From: Corynebacterium aurimucosum
GTDB lineage: Bacteria > Actinomycetota > Actinomycetes > Mycobacteriales > Mycobacteriaceae
Direction of reading: 5' to 3'
DNA: 64,000 nucleotides
Assembly (NCBI RefSeq): GCF_030408555.1
Contig: NZ_CP047048.1
Span: 62,001-126,000, forward strand
Of this stretch, positions 1 to 8,278 are shown in pieces. The translations under genes and the position numbers were made by a program. Below the pieces are notes generated by a model. The model did not search any database. It was not told where the DNA came from and worked only from the letters and a program-made list of their open reading frames with translations. Numbering within the stretch: the stretch's first letter is position 1; the number at the start of each line of letters is the position of its first letter.

Positions 1-256
1 AGAAGAGTCGTATGAGGCAAAAGGGGGCAAGCCGACCTAATAGCAATTATCGGACAAATCCGAAGCAAAATCAGGGCCCGATCCTGCAAGATCGCGCCCT
101 GTGGTCGCCGACGTTCTGCAAAACGTTGAGCGAAAGAATCCAATCAATTCACTGCAAGTTACATGAATGGAGATGCGTCTATCTTGTCATGCCTCAAAAT
201 ATTTAGCAACAGTGCCACTCGATCCAATGCCTCAAGCATGAGGGCGGTGAGCGCGC
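1..256. other. Left-edge non-coding stretch with a hairpin
   Basis: No convincing gene is visible. Bases 73-100 form a hairpin with 11-nt arms (10 of 11 paired) around a 6-nt loop, without a T-run after it. A second small inverted repeat lies at about 111-126. A short open frame at 12-206 has no recognisable features. The left end of the downstream mobile element may lie here or outside the window. Confidence 0.4.
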
Positions 257-1333
257 GTGGGTAGATTTACTGCACTTGCAGCAGCACCAGCGGTCGTTGA
301 GGAATCAATGCGTAGCAGTATTCCAACTGTGTCGGTGATAGGTCAGGCATCCCCGTCGAGGGTGCGCCGACTTACTCGGCGCACGCTTCCTGATACGGAT
401 CGCTATCTGAGACTGAGGGAGATCGGAATCCAGCGTCCAGCGGGACCGCTGCGGAGTGAGGCTATTGACCGTGCAGCGCTTGTCCAAGCGCACACCCGAG
501 CTATAGATGAGGTTGCTGATGTCAAGGCTGCGCGTGTTGTAGCGCGATATCTCTACGATGAGGCGATTGTTTTCGGCTCGGTTGACGAAGAACGAGCGCT
601 GACACGCCCTGCAGTGGATAAATGGCTTTTCCGGGATGACGTCTTTTCTCGCAGGTCACAGCGCACTTACCGGACAATCCTCTATGCTGCAGGCCGGACG
701 TTGTATCCTCATGAATTTCCTGAGCCGCATCGTCAGCGAGGGCCGCGCCGCAAGGCCGTTCCGGCCGCGAAAACATCCCTGGAGAATGAGCTGTATGCGA
801 TTGCTCCGAGCCTGCGACCGGTGCTGCGCGCGCAACTGCTGACGATCTTAGATCTGACTACGGGCGCGGGGCTGTCGTCTCAGGAGATCCGTCACCTGCG
901 AGGAAGCGACATCTCCCTTCTTGAGCTGCCCGAATGCACTGCTGTTCAGATTGCGGTGCGAAAGCGGGGTGTTGTCTCTCGTGTGGTGCCGGTCGTGTGT
1001 CCCGTTCGAGGGCATCGTCTTTTGACTCGGGCACGCGAGGTCGGCAGCGGCTTTGTATTCCCTATTGTGGGGAATTCCATGCCTAGGAATGCAATCTGTC
1101 ATGTCTCGGAGGAGCTCGTTGAGCAGGGCTTTCCTGGATTTAATGCGGCGGCGCTGAGGAATCGTTGGGTGGTAAAACTGGCCTCTGACCCGGGGGTCCC
1201 GGCGGCGATGCTGATGAAAATGGCAGGCATCGCGGACCTGCGGGTGCTGCATGATCTGGAAGCGGATCTCCCGAAGTTTTCACCGGAAGACGAGGCAAAA
1301 GCCTTGCTGCACTGCGAAGGGGAGGACCTCTGA
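257..1333 (+). CDS. Tyrosine-recombinase-fold protein with degenerate active site
   Basis: This 358-residue protein resembles the phage-integrase fold. Residues 121-150 look like the end of a core-binding domain, and residues 195-335 like the catalytic domain. Box I (TTGAGLSSQEIRHLRGSDI, from residue 201) lacks the usual arginine after TGL. Box II reads AAALRNRW, keeping the arginine but not the leading histidine. Box III (MAGIADLRVLHDL) lacks the LGH motif and shows no clear nucleophilic tyrosine. I infer a DNA-binding, possibly non-catalytic partner of the transposase, to which it is coupled by TGATG. The start is GTG 257. ATG 308 with GAGG seven bases upstream is an equally good choice. 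Confidence 0.55.
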   Translation: MGRFTALAAAPAVVEESMRSSIPTVSVIGQASPSRVRRLTRRTLPDTDRYLRLREIGIQRPAGPLRSEAIDRAALVQAHTRAIDEVADVKAARVVARYLYDEAIVFGSVDEERALTRPAVDKWLFRDDVFSRRSQRTYRTILYAAGRTLYPHEFPEPHRQRGPRRKAVPAAKTSLENELYAIAPSLRPVLRAQLLTILDLTTGAGLSSQEIRHLRGSDISLLELPECTAVQIAVRKRGVVSRVVPVVCPVRGHRLLTRAREVGSGFVFPIVGNSMPRNAICHVSEELVEQGFPGFNAAALRNRWVVKLASDPGVPAAMLMKMAGIADLRVLHDLEADLPKFSPEDEAKALLHCEGEDL

Positions 1334-3093
1334 TGACCGTTGCAGTGCAGGAGCAAAGGGTGATGATCTCTCCGGACTATGTGGACAGCTGCGCGGCTGT
1401 GATAGAAAAATCTGGAGCGCATCGGATGATCGAATTTTATTTTTCCCAGGACCGTGGCGTGGGCGGACGGAGATCCACCGGCCCGAAATACTCAATGCTG
1501 GGGGTGCTCACCGTGGGTTTGGCCCTGATTGGGATTCGGCGTGTTCCTACGATGGCGGAGATCTGGCGCACCCTATGGACCCTAGACCCCGCCCAACAGG
1601 ACCGGCTTGATCTAGACCTTTCTTGCGGCGAGGGCACCTACAGAGCTTTTGCCATGTGGCTAACGCGGCGGCTTGAGCCACTTGATTCACTGCCGGAGGC
1701 TCCTGCGCGCCGTGTGAAAAATGGTGATCATCGTCGAATGATGGCCGCGCGTTCTCCGGAGCAAGAGCAAGCCTCTGAGATTGCGTCCGAGAGACTTCAT
1801 CAGGTTGTCAACGCTCTGGTGGCAGGCTCAATCCACGAGCAAGCCCCCAAAGGATATCGCGGCGATATCATCGCCGACGAGACGATTATTGATTTGGCGG
1901 GTCAGTCGATGGGGTTAGGCAGCCGCGATACGAAACGTCGCGGAGCGGCGTACTCGGGTGCCTACTACATTCGAGATCGCGAAGATCACTCCCTGCATTC
2001 CGAGTTGGGCACCCGTCGCAGCACCAAAGGCGGTGTGGCTGTCGGCATTACTGCTGTGTGCCGCGTCGGTCCCCCGAAAGCCGTGTATTCGGTAGCCCCG
2101 GTCATTACGGGGATTTCGATTGATAAACCGAGTTCGGGCTCGGTCCAGGGTTTGACGCGTGCTATTCGGTTTCATCAAGAAAATGGGTTTGACCAGCGCA
2201 TTAAGCGTGGTCGCTTGCCATTGCTGACCGTCGACATGGGCTACAACGTCAAACAGCACTTTAACGACGAGCTTCTCGCCGCAGGCTATGCTCCTGTTGT
2301 TCGCTATCCCAAGTCCTGGCGTACTGTTTTCGCATCTGACAGCGCTTCTGGGGACGAACCTGCCAGTGGACCACTGCAAATCGCGGGTGAGTTTTACTGT
2401 CCTGCTGCGCGTGGGATCGCAGGCGACGGGAAGATTGTCCGACGCACAATGGAGCTGCTTGGAGAGGACGATGGTTTTGAGCGCCATGATGCTCAGCTCG
2501 AAGCTTTATTCCCACTGATCATGGGGACTAATTCTCGTCCTTATCGGGCGCGTCAAGGCCGTGGCCGCCCTCGTAAGGATGAACATGAGGCTGAACGGCC
2601 CGTGAAAATCGATTTGGTCTGCCCCGCCGTGCAGGGGCGAGTGCGATGCCCACTCAAACCGGCGTCCATGACTCAATCACCCGAGGAGGCACCAGAAATT
2701 TCACCCAGCTGGAGTGCAGATCGCTATAAATGCTGCTCAAAATCCAGCATTACCCACACACTTACCCCTGAACAGTGGAAACGTGCCCAGTGGGGTCTCG
2801 TTCCTGGCTCCTGGGAGCATGCGACTTATTATGAAGCAGCTCGCGCTATTACCGAGCAACGTTTTTCGATTATGAAATCGCCGCACGTTACTGGCATGGA
2901 ATCTTTCAAGCGTGGTGTTCGGCGTGAGCCGATGCTCTACATCACGCTCGCCCTATGGGTGGCCTCGACGAACCTTGCGATCCAAGAGCAATTCGAGCGG
3001 AAAACCGCAAGCCAAGACTCGATGACACGACGACTCCGGATGGTTCGTGAGGACACCGGCCGAGACCTGGCCAAGGTCCCGCCCCGGACTTAA
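1333..3093 (+). CDS. DDE-type transposase-like protein
   Basis: The 586-residue product looks like an RNase H-fold transposase. Candidate acidic triad residues are D182 (IIADETIIDLAG), D301 (LLTVDMGYN) and E508 (ARAITEQRFSIMKS). The C-terminal helix LYITLALWVASTNLA resembles ends of IS4/IS1182-type transposases. Between D301 and E508 there is a long insert with an AT-hook-like RGRPRK at 410-415 and cysteines at 430, 439, 467 and 468 that might bind zinc. Its ATG overlaps the stop of the integrase-fold gene. The reading frame appears intact. I cannot name the IS family from the sequence alone. Confidence 0.6.
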   Translation: MTVAVQEQRVMISPDYVDSCAAVIEKSGAHRMIEFYFSQDRGVGGRRSTGPKYSMLGVLTVGLALIGIRRVPTMAEIWRTLWTLDPAQQDRLDLDLSCGEGTYRAFAMWLTRRLEPLDSLPEAPARRVKNGDHRRMMAARSPEQEQASEIASERLHQVVNALVAGSIHEQAPKGYRGDIIADETIIDLAGQSMGLGSRDTKRRGAAYSGAYYIRDREDHSLHSELGTRRSTKGGVAVGITAVCRVGPPKAVYSVAPVITGISIDKPSSGSVQGLTRAIRFHQENGFDQRIKRGRLPLLTVDMGYNVKQHFNDELLAAGYAPVVRYPKSWRTVFASDSASGDEPASGPLQIAGEFYCPAARGIAGDGKIVRRTMELLGEDDGFERHDAQLEALFPLIMGTNSRPYRARQGRGRPRKDEHEAERPVKIDLVCPAVQGRVRCPLKPASMTQSPEEAPEISPSWSADRYKCCSKSSITHTLTPEQWKRAQWGLVPGSWEHATYYEAARAITEQRFSIMKSPHVTGMESFKRGVRREPMLYITLALWVASTNLAIQEQFERKTASQDSMTRRLRMVREDTGRDLAKVPPRT

Positions 3094-3249
3094 TTGTGTA
3101 CCTGGGAGTCCTACGTATAGCTGATACTGTCTGGGGTGTTTGCGGGCTGAGGATATAGGGCGTCAGTGGCCCGTAAATCGAAGTTGATGGAGTCAGAAGT
3201 TGTGTTTTAGGTCAAAGACTGCGGGGTACGATAGCGATAATTGGACCTG

Positions 3250-4137
3250 ATGAATGGTAGAAGTGGAATGGAACCGAAAGAGCTTGTACCTGTAGGTATT
3301 CGTGTCTTTGTGCGTGATATGACCAGCAGCATTGTGCTTCGTGAAATTCGAAGCATGTGGGAGTCGGAGGGATTTTCTGAGCCTTCTTCGGTAGAGCCAA
3401 TCGGCGGGGAGCGGGTGTCTTTGTATGAGGCGTATATTCGTCAAGTCGACTGGACGTCTCACGGAGAGGCCGCACGTGCTCTCAGGGTTTTTCAAGAAAC
3501 TCTGTTGGAAGTTTGGAATGGATGGTCAGAAGAATACCTGGCTCTCCGTGACAGAGAGTTTGACAAGCTCACGCGAAAAATTGAGGCTGCGGGTCTTGAA
3601 GTTTCGGACAAGCGGCTGATTCAATTACCGCAGAGTCTTGAGATTTCGCCAGAAGACTTGCAAGGTTTAACCGAGCCGGGCGCTATTTTTGTCCACTTAG
3701 ATCGTCTGTCTGGGGCCTTACGCGATTCGGATCCAGAATTGGTTATTGGGCAAGCGAAGGAACTGGTTGAAACCACCGCAAAGCTAATTCTCAAGGAGAG
3801 AAAAGTTGAATACGATCCGAAACTCAAAATGGGCCCTCTACTGAGAAAAGCCCAGCACTCCATTGGATTGTCGGACGGAAATCAACAGCTCGGACCGGAC
3901 AAACTGCAGGCTGTAAGGCAGATACTCAATGGCGCCGGTAATGTTGCCTTGGGCCTTGCCGAACTTCGCAATAGCTATGGGACTGGGCACGGACCTGGGA
4001 GTTTAAGGTCGGGTTTAGAGCAGCGGCATGCGGAGCTGGCCGTGAATGCCGCTCGTCTTTGGTGTGAGATGATGCTTACAACCTTTTCCTCCGAAACCGC
4101 GCCTTGGCGTTTTGAGGATTCAAACGAGAGAGACTGA
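3250..4137 (+). CDS. Abortive-infection C-terminal (Abi_C-like) domain protein
   Basis: The roughly 295-residue protein is soluble, with no signal peptide or membrane segment. Its C-terminal half carries the pattern of the Abi_C domain: IGQAKELVETTAKLIL, then LLRKAQHSIGL, then LAELRNSYGTGHGPG and a helix with AARLWCEMML. Proteins with this domain are linked to phage exclusion, although the catalytic activity is not established. A GATAAT -10-like box at 3236-3241 lies 8 nt before ATG 3250, so the mRNA may be leaderless. TTG 3241 and ATG 3268 are alternatives. The gene stands alone after the transposase and is followed by a terminator at 4199-4230. Role in phage defence is inferred. Confidence 0.65.
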   Translation: MNGRSGMEPKELVPVGIRVFVRDMTSSIVLREIRSMWESEGFSEPSSVEPIGGERVSLYEAYIRQVDWTSHGEAARALRVFQETLLEVWNGWSEEYLALRDREFDKLTRKIEAAGLEVSDKRLIQLPQSLEISPEDLQGLTEPGAIFVHLDRLSGALRDSDPELVIGQAKELVETTAKLILKERKVEYDPKLKMGPLLRKAQHSIGLSDGNQQLGPDKLQAVRQILNGAGNVALGLAELRNSYGTGHGPGSLRSGLEQRHAELAVNAARLWCEMMLTTFSSETAPWRFEDSNERD

Positions 4138-4198
4138 CTTCCTAGTGGTGGAATCTCGTTAAATAAAAGCTCTGGACAATTTTTAAGACAAATGTTCT

Positions 4199-4230
4199 AA
4201 AGCTCGTCTGGCTATGCTGGACGAGCTTTT
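4199..4230 (+). terminator. Terminator of the Abi_C-like gene
   Basis: A perfect 10-bp stem (4199-4208 with 4220-4229) encloses an 11-nt loop. The stem ends in TTT and is followed by TCTC. It lies about 60 nt after the stop of the Abi_C-like gene. Confidence 0.7.
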
Positions 4231-4415
4231 CTCATGTCCGCAGTATGTGCTAGGCCCAAGAGGCGAGTGGACAGGCGGTGATTTTAGGGCCTATTTCGCG
4301 GTCGATTGAAGAGCCCAAATAGTGGAATTAATTCTCGGGAGATTATATACATGCAGGTCGGGAGCCGCTTCTTAAAAAACAGTCCTGAGCTGCCATCGTG
4401 AACATCACACGCTGT

Positions 4416-4445
4416 AACAGCCCCGTATCTTCTTGCGGGGCTGTT
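4416..4445 (+). terminator. GC-rich hairpin, probable terminator
   Basis: Arms AACAGCCCCG (4416-4425) and CGGGGCTGTT (4436-4445) pair perfectly around a 10-nt loop, and GTCGTTTT follows. No coding gene ends just upstream, so it may close an unrecognised RNA or a relic transcription unit. Confidence 0.6.
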
Positions 4446-4468
4446 GTCGTTTTCCGGATAAACCCTAC

Positions 4469-4525
4469 GTTCACGGTGAATAGTGGCCAGAAATTTGAAA
4501 TTTTTCGCCCTTATTTACCGTGAAC
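4469..4525. repeat. 57-bp imperfect palindrome
   Basis: Bases 4469-4496 and 4498-4525 are inverted repeats around one central base, with 23 of 28 positions paired. The outer nine bases (GTTCACGGT) pair perfectly. It sits between the accessory block and the chromosomal lipoprotein gene. It could be a site for an integrating element, a foldback repeat or a strong operator. The sequence does not decide. Confidence 0.7.
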
Positions 4526-4563
4526 GACAGTGACAGGTTCGTGAGAAGGGGTGTACCGCCGGC

Positions 4564-5097
4564 TTAAGCGCTTTGCCAGCGCATCCTGCCATCAGAAGCG
4601 GGTGCGCACGTCATCGGGACACCTTTCTTTGATACGCCGCTACCGCCATTGCAATACGCGCCGGGGTGAACGTAGTTCTCCTGCACGGCGGGTGCTTCGT
4701 AAATAGCGGCGGCCTCTTGCACTGGGGGATTCGCGGCCATCATTTCGTCGGCGCACTGTTGTGTCCAGCCAGAAGTTCCATCGCTGAAGAATGTCGTTCC
4801 GGTCTCGTGCAGTGAGACGTCACCGCAGGATTCGATGGTTTTCTCCATCGGAGAAGGCTGCGCCGCGCCGGGAGCCTCGGTGAAGCCGATGACTTCTTCT
4901 TGCGGTTGATCCACGCCGATATCTTCGGCGCTTTCCTCAGCAGCAGGAAGAGTGGGGTGTGGGGTCTCTTCTGCTGTTTCAGTAACGCTGGTGCTTGTGC
5001 TTGGTGGCGTCTCACTCTCAAGAGTGGATTCGACGTCGAGAGAAGTGCAGCCGCTGAGTACGAAGAGCGCAGCGGCAAGGGGGAGAATTCGTTTCAT
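4564..5097 (-). CDS. Putative secreted lipoprotein
   Basis: The 177-residue product starts with a lipoprotein signal, MKRILPLAAALFVLSGC, whose lipobox LSGC places the acylated cysteine at residue 17. A Ser/Thr/Glu-rich linker (about 18-70) follows. The C-terminal half contains several cysteines, including CGDVS, CADEMM, YCNGG and TCAP, which could form disulfides outside the membrane. I recognise no enzymatic domain. It is transcribed divergently from the lipase pseudogene at 5202, with about 100 bp between them. Confidence 0.75.
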   Translation of the reverse strand: MKRILPLAAALFVLSGCTSLDVESTLESETPPSTSTSVTETAEETPHPTLPAAEESAEDIGVDQPQEEVIGFTEAPGAAQPSPMEKTIESCGDVSLHETGTTFFSDGTSGWTQQCADEMMAANPPVQEAAAIYEAPAVQENYVHPGAYCNGGSGVSKKGVPMTCAPASDGRMRWQSA

Positions 5098-5201
5098 TTC
5101 AGATCCTTTGGCTACTCTTCCTCATACTAATGGGCACTACCTCAATTCCGCACAGGAATCACACAGCAGGTGGCCAGCCTTGGAGGATAAGCTAGTCTCT
5201 C

Positions 5202-6027
5202 ATGAAAAACGGCTTTCTGCAGCGCGCGTTCCTCGCCATTCTCCTCGGCACCGCCGCTCCAGTTCCAGCGCATGCCCAGACCATGGAGACCTCCGCCGCG
5301 CAGGATCTCGGCATCAACGATCCTGACTGCAAGCCCACGGGTTCCGTCACCGAGCCGGTCGTCCTTCTCCACGGCACCTCAGCCAACGCGGCCGATTGGA
5401 ATGACCTCATCCCAAAACTCACCGAGCAGGGCATGTGTGTGGGCCTTCGACTACGGCGCCGAGGATGTCACCTATCAGAACGCCTATGACTACATGAAAG
5501 GCATTGCGGATCTGGATGCTTCTGGGCGCGAAATAGCCGGGCACATCGAGCACATCCGTGAGGTCACCGGAGCACACAAAGTAAACCTCGTCGGTTTCTC
5601 CCAAGGCGGCCTGCACACCAAGACCTTCACGCAGCTCTACGGCTCAGCAGAGGAAGTGAACCGAGTGGTTACAATCGGTGCGAACTTCCACGGGACAACG
5701 TGGGGTGACAGAGCAACGCCCCTCAACAGGGCGGCGAAAATTGCGCCCGATGTGGTTGATTTCCTGGGCACCAGCGCGGGCATCCAGCAGTTGCAGGGCT
5801 CGGACTTTATGGAGGACCTCAATCAGCTTCCGGACACCGCGCCCGGAGTGACCTACACGTCCATCTACTCGTCGGCGGATAATACCGTGACACCGAATCG
5901 GACCTCCGAGCTCAGCGCTGTGCCGGGTGCGGACGTGGCCAACGTGGAGTCCGCCCCCGTCGACCATGGGCAGTTACCTCACGACCCGCGCGTGCACGAG
6001 CAGATCATTTGGGGGCTAACGCGCTAG
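5202..6027 (+). pseudogene. Secreted triacylglycerol lipase/esterase, frameshifted
   Basis: The first part (from ATG 5202) encodes a signal peptide ending near AHA-QT and an alpha/beta-hydrolase start with VVLLHGTSANAADW. The rest lies in another frame (to 6027) and contains WAFDYGAEDV, the nucleophile elbow GFSQGG, NFHGTTWG and a terminal DHGQLPHD histidine region. The frames join at a (TG)4 tract, 5434-5441. One more TG unit would restore Cys-Val-Trp-Ala-Phe. The lesion is therefore a 2-bp loss in a dinucleotide repeat, or a sequencing error. Joined, it would be about 275 residues, similar to corynebacterial secreted lipases. An intact relative without signal peptide lies at 10445-11194. 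Confidence 0.8.
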
Positions 6028-6323
6028 TGACACAAATCCAAGGGGCCATCGACGCGGAAGGCCGGTGCCACCACTGGCACACGCTTGTCGACGTCATTGC
6101 GAACAAGTGCCACGCCTGCGGCGGCTGGTTCGCGTGCTCGCTGTGTCATGCGGAATTAACGGAACATGACTTCGGGCCTATGCCGAAGGACGAGCTGTGT
6201 GTCATGTGTGGGGCCTGCGGCCGAACAATGACCTACGCCGAATATTCGGCATATAAATGCCCCGCGTGCGGGCACGCTTTCAATCCAGGCTGTGCGCTGC
6301 ACGCGGGGACGTATTTCAGCTAG
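6027..6323 (+). CDS. CHY-type zinc-finger protein
   Basis: The roughly 98-residue protein is dense in Cys and His: GRCHHWHTLVDVIANKC, CHACGGWFACSLCH, CVMCGACGRTM and CPACGHAFNPGC. This spacing matches CHY zinc-finger proteins, which bind several zinc ions. The bacterial role is unknown. GTG 6027 overlaps the lipase stop (TAGTG), suggesting translational coupling. TTG 6009 upstream in the same frame is less likely. The cytoplasmic location follows from the absence of a signal peptide. Confidence 0.75.
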   Translation: MTQIQGAIDAEGRCHHWHTLVDVIANKCHACGGWFACSLCHAELTEHDFGPMPKDELCVMCGACGRTMTYAEYSAYKCPACGHAFNPGCALHAGTYFS

Positions 6324-6327
6324 GCAA

Positions 6328-6843
6328 CTACGGCAAAAGCGGGGCCAGCGGGGTGCCCTCGACGAGGGTCTTCAGGTACGCCAGAATGTCTGGGACGTTG
6401 AAGGTGAAGTTGCCGATGGTCACCGGGAAGGTCGGAAAAGCGTTGTTCGCTGGGGCGTTATTGCCGTTATTGGCTGGAGCACTGTGACCGCCGTTGTGGC
6501 CACCACCGTTGTTGGCAGGAGCGGTGTTGTTGGTCGGGGCACCACCATTGTTGGTAGGTGCACCACCGCCACCGTTCAGGCCGCAGCGAGCGATAACCTC
6601 GTCGGCGCGGGCGACGGCATCGCGGATCTCGGCACCGCGCGGGTGGAAGTTAGCAGCAGCAAGTGCCTGGGACTTCTTGCTGTTGTAGTCGGACGGGTTG
6701 GTGTAGTACTTGGTGGCCTGCTCACAGGAAATCTGGCCGGCCGGGACCTTGGCCAGATAGTCATCCACCATGTCGGCGGAGGCGGTAGGAGCGGACAGAC
6801 CGATGGCGGCAGCAACGGAGCAGAGGACAAGCTTATTTCTCAT
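6328..6843 (-). CDS. Secreted protein with Asn/Pro/Gly-rich low-complexity tail
   Basis: The 171-residue product begins MRNKLVLCSVAAAIGLSA with a signal peptide ending around ASA-D. A mature helical domain (about 25-90) has two cysteines, in ISCEQATKYY and IARCGLN, that may pair. A linker of repeated Gly, Asn, Ala and Pro residues (about 92-138) follows, with units such as GGAPTNN and APANN. The last 30 residues (FPVTIGNFTFNVPDI...) are hydrophobic. It resembles secreted corynebacterial proteins of unknown role, possibly cell-wall associated. ATG 6843 is preferred over one three codons upstream. It is convergent with the CHY gene, with 4 bp between stops. Confidence 0.7.
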   Translation of the reverse strand: MRNKLVLCSVAAAIGLSAPTASADMVDDYLAKVPAGQISCEQATKYYTNPSDYNSKKSQALAAANFHPRGAEIRDAVARADEVIARCGLNGGGGAPTNNGGAPTNNTAPANNGGGHNGGHSAPANNGNNAPANNAFPTFPVTIGNFTFNVPDILAYLKTLVEGTPLAPLLP

Positions 6844-6884
6844 GCGCCACATTGTGCCACAGCTTTTACACGTTTGTGCAAGTA

Positions 6885-8201
6885 CTAACGCGCCAGGAAA
6901 CGATTTACCAGCGAAAAATACGCCTTCACAGTCAAATCCAAGTCTTCCAGGTAAAGGTGCTCATCGTGGCTGTGCAGCTGCGAGTTTGCGCTGGCCATGT
7001 CCCGGCCTTCCGCATGCAGTGCAAAACCGTAGGCATTGCCACCGCGGCGGCGCGCCACGCGCAGGTCGGAGCCACCTGTTGCCAGCACTGGCAGTACTTC
7101 CTTATCCGGGAAGAACTCGTGGACGGTCTCTTTAATGCAACGCCACAGTTCAGTATCGGTGGAGGACTGTGTGGCGTCCTCAGTAATAAGGTGCTCGATC
7201 TCTACCTCCTCGGCCATATCGCCGAGGGCTTCGCGTAGGAACTCATCAAGCTCCTCCTGGGTCTGGCCAGGGAAGGGGCGGACGTCCATCTCCAGGTAGG
7301 CGTGGGAGGGTAGCACGTTGATGGCACCACCTGCACGCAGGACAGTTTGGGCAATCGTCGTGTGCGAGAAGGCGTGGGCGTAGGCGGACAATCTACCGAA
7401 CTTCTCATAGTCGGCGGCGGTAGCGGAGCCGTCGAGAAGCGCTGCCTCCGTTGCGGGGTCAAAGCGGAAGGTCTTGACGAATCCCTGCCACACCTTATCC
7501 GTGGCCACGGGCGGCTTAGCGGCGGCGATGCGGCGAGCGACCTCACCGATCTTGACAATGGCAAAGTCCTTGCCGAAGGGCGTTGAGCCATGGCCGGCAT
7601 CGCCGTGCACGTGCAGGCGGCGCTGGCCCGCGCCCTTCTCGCCGACGTTGAAGCCGAGCGCGCCGGGCAGGTGGCTGCCGCCGGTCTCCGAGAGGCAGTT
7701 GCGCACCGAGTAGGCCTCGGGGTGGTGTTTGTCCATCCAGATGGAGCCCAAACCGCCGCGGGCCTCCTCGTCCGCCATGCCCACGAACGCCAAGGTGCCG
7801 CCTGGGTTGCCGCGCTTGGCCACATCGCGAGTCACCGCCGCCATCGTCGCCGTAATGAAGAGCATGTCCACTGCGCCGCGGCCGTAGAGCTTGCCATCTT
7901 CGATGACGGCGTCGAAGGGTGGCTTGGTCCACTTGGGCTCGTCGACGGGCACGACATCCGTGTGGCCCATGAGCGTCAGCGGCTCTTTGTCCGGGTCACC
8001 CGGAACGGTCACCACGATGGTCACGCGGCCTGGGTGCGATTCAAAGCGTTGAATCTCCACTGGGGTGCCTGCGAAAAACCGCTCCAAGGTATCGGCGTTG
8101 TGGACCTCGTTGCCGGAGTCTGGCGTGAGGTCATTCACGCAGGCATTGCGAATAAGCTCCTGGAGTAATGCGAGGGTGTCGTCGTAGAGCGTGGAATCCA
8201 T
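6885..8201 (-). CDS. M20 family metallopeptidase
   Basis: The 438-residue protein is a zinc-dependent exopeptidase or deacylase of the M20/ArgE/DapE family. Metal and catalytic signatures are GHTDVVPVD, then GRGAVDM, then the catalytic MADEEARGG. A dimerisation domain is inserted in the middle. The C-terminal GGSDLRVARRRG and HSHDEHL segments complete the site. There is no signal peptide, so it acts in the cytoplasm, probably on dipeptides or N-acyl amino acids. Frames continue upstream, but ATG 8201 begins the family-like sequence MDSTLYDDTLALLQEL. It diverges from bioB, sharing a 77-bp intergenic region. Confidence 0.8.
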   Translation of the reverse strand: MDSTLYDDTLALLQELIRNACVNDLTPDSGNEVHNADTLERFFAGTPVEIQRFESHPGRVTIVVTVPGDPDKEPLTLMGHTDVVPVDEPKWTKPPFDAVIEDGKLYGRGAVDMLFITATMAAVTRDVAKRGNPGGTLAFVGMADEEARGGLGSIWMDKHHPEAYSVRNCLSETGGSHLPGALGFNVGEKGAGQRRLHVHGDAGHGSTPFGKDFAIVKIGEVARRIAAAKPPVATDKVWQGFVKTFRFDPATEAALLDGSATAADYEKFGRLSAYAHAFSHTTIAQTVLRAGGAINVLPSHAYLEMDVRPFPGQTQEELDEFLREALGDMAEEVEIEHLITEDATQSSTDTELWRCIKETVHEFFPDKEVLPVLATGGSDLRVARRRGGNAYGFALHAEGRDMASANSQLHSHDEHLYLEDLDLTVKAYFSLVNRFLAR

Positions 8202-8247
8202 GGCATAAAGGGTAGCCGTGCACAATAAAATGCGTCGATTTACCACA

Positions 8248-8266
8248 ACTTGAACGGTGTTCAAGT
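8248..8266. promoter_or_regulatory. BioQ-type operator upstream of bioB
   Basis: Bases 8248-8266 are a perfect 8+3+8 palindrome, ACTTGAAC-GGT-GTTCAAGT. The core TGAAC-N3-GTTCA is close to the published corynebacterial BioQ site, TGAAC-N3-GTTAC. It ends 12 bp before the bioB start, so a bound TetR-type BioQ would block transcription or initiation. The bioQ gene itself is not in the window. Confidence 0.8.
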
Positions 8267-8278
8267 AAGGTTTCCCGC

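Larger units (their letters stand above)
257..3093 (+). mobile_element. Putative two-gene transposable element (integrase-fold protein + DDE transposase)
   Basis: Two genes overlap as TGATG at 1331-1335 and read as one transcription unit: an integrase-fold protein followed by a large DDE-type transposase. I compared 1-256 with 3094-3240 by eye and found no convincing terminal inverted repeats or target duplications, so the real ends are unknown and only the coding core is given. It lies beside an abortive-infection-like gene in what looks like an accessory region. Confidence 0.5.
4231..4563. other. Gene-free stretch with a second terminator and a large palindrome
   Basis: No open frame here has features of a real gene. 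The stretch contains a rho-independent-type hairpin (4416-4445) and a 57-bp palindrome (4469-4525), described separately. A small untranslated RNA ending at the 4416-4445 hairpin is possible, but I recognise no RNA family. Confidence 0.5.

Noticed and set aside
12..206. Short open frame at the left edge
   Set aside because: No RBS, no recognisable sequence, composition like non-coding DNA, and hairpins cross it.
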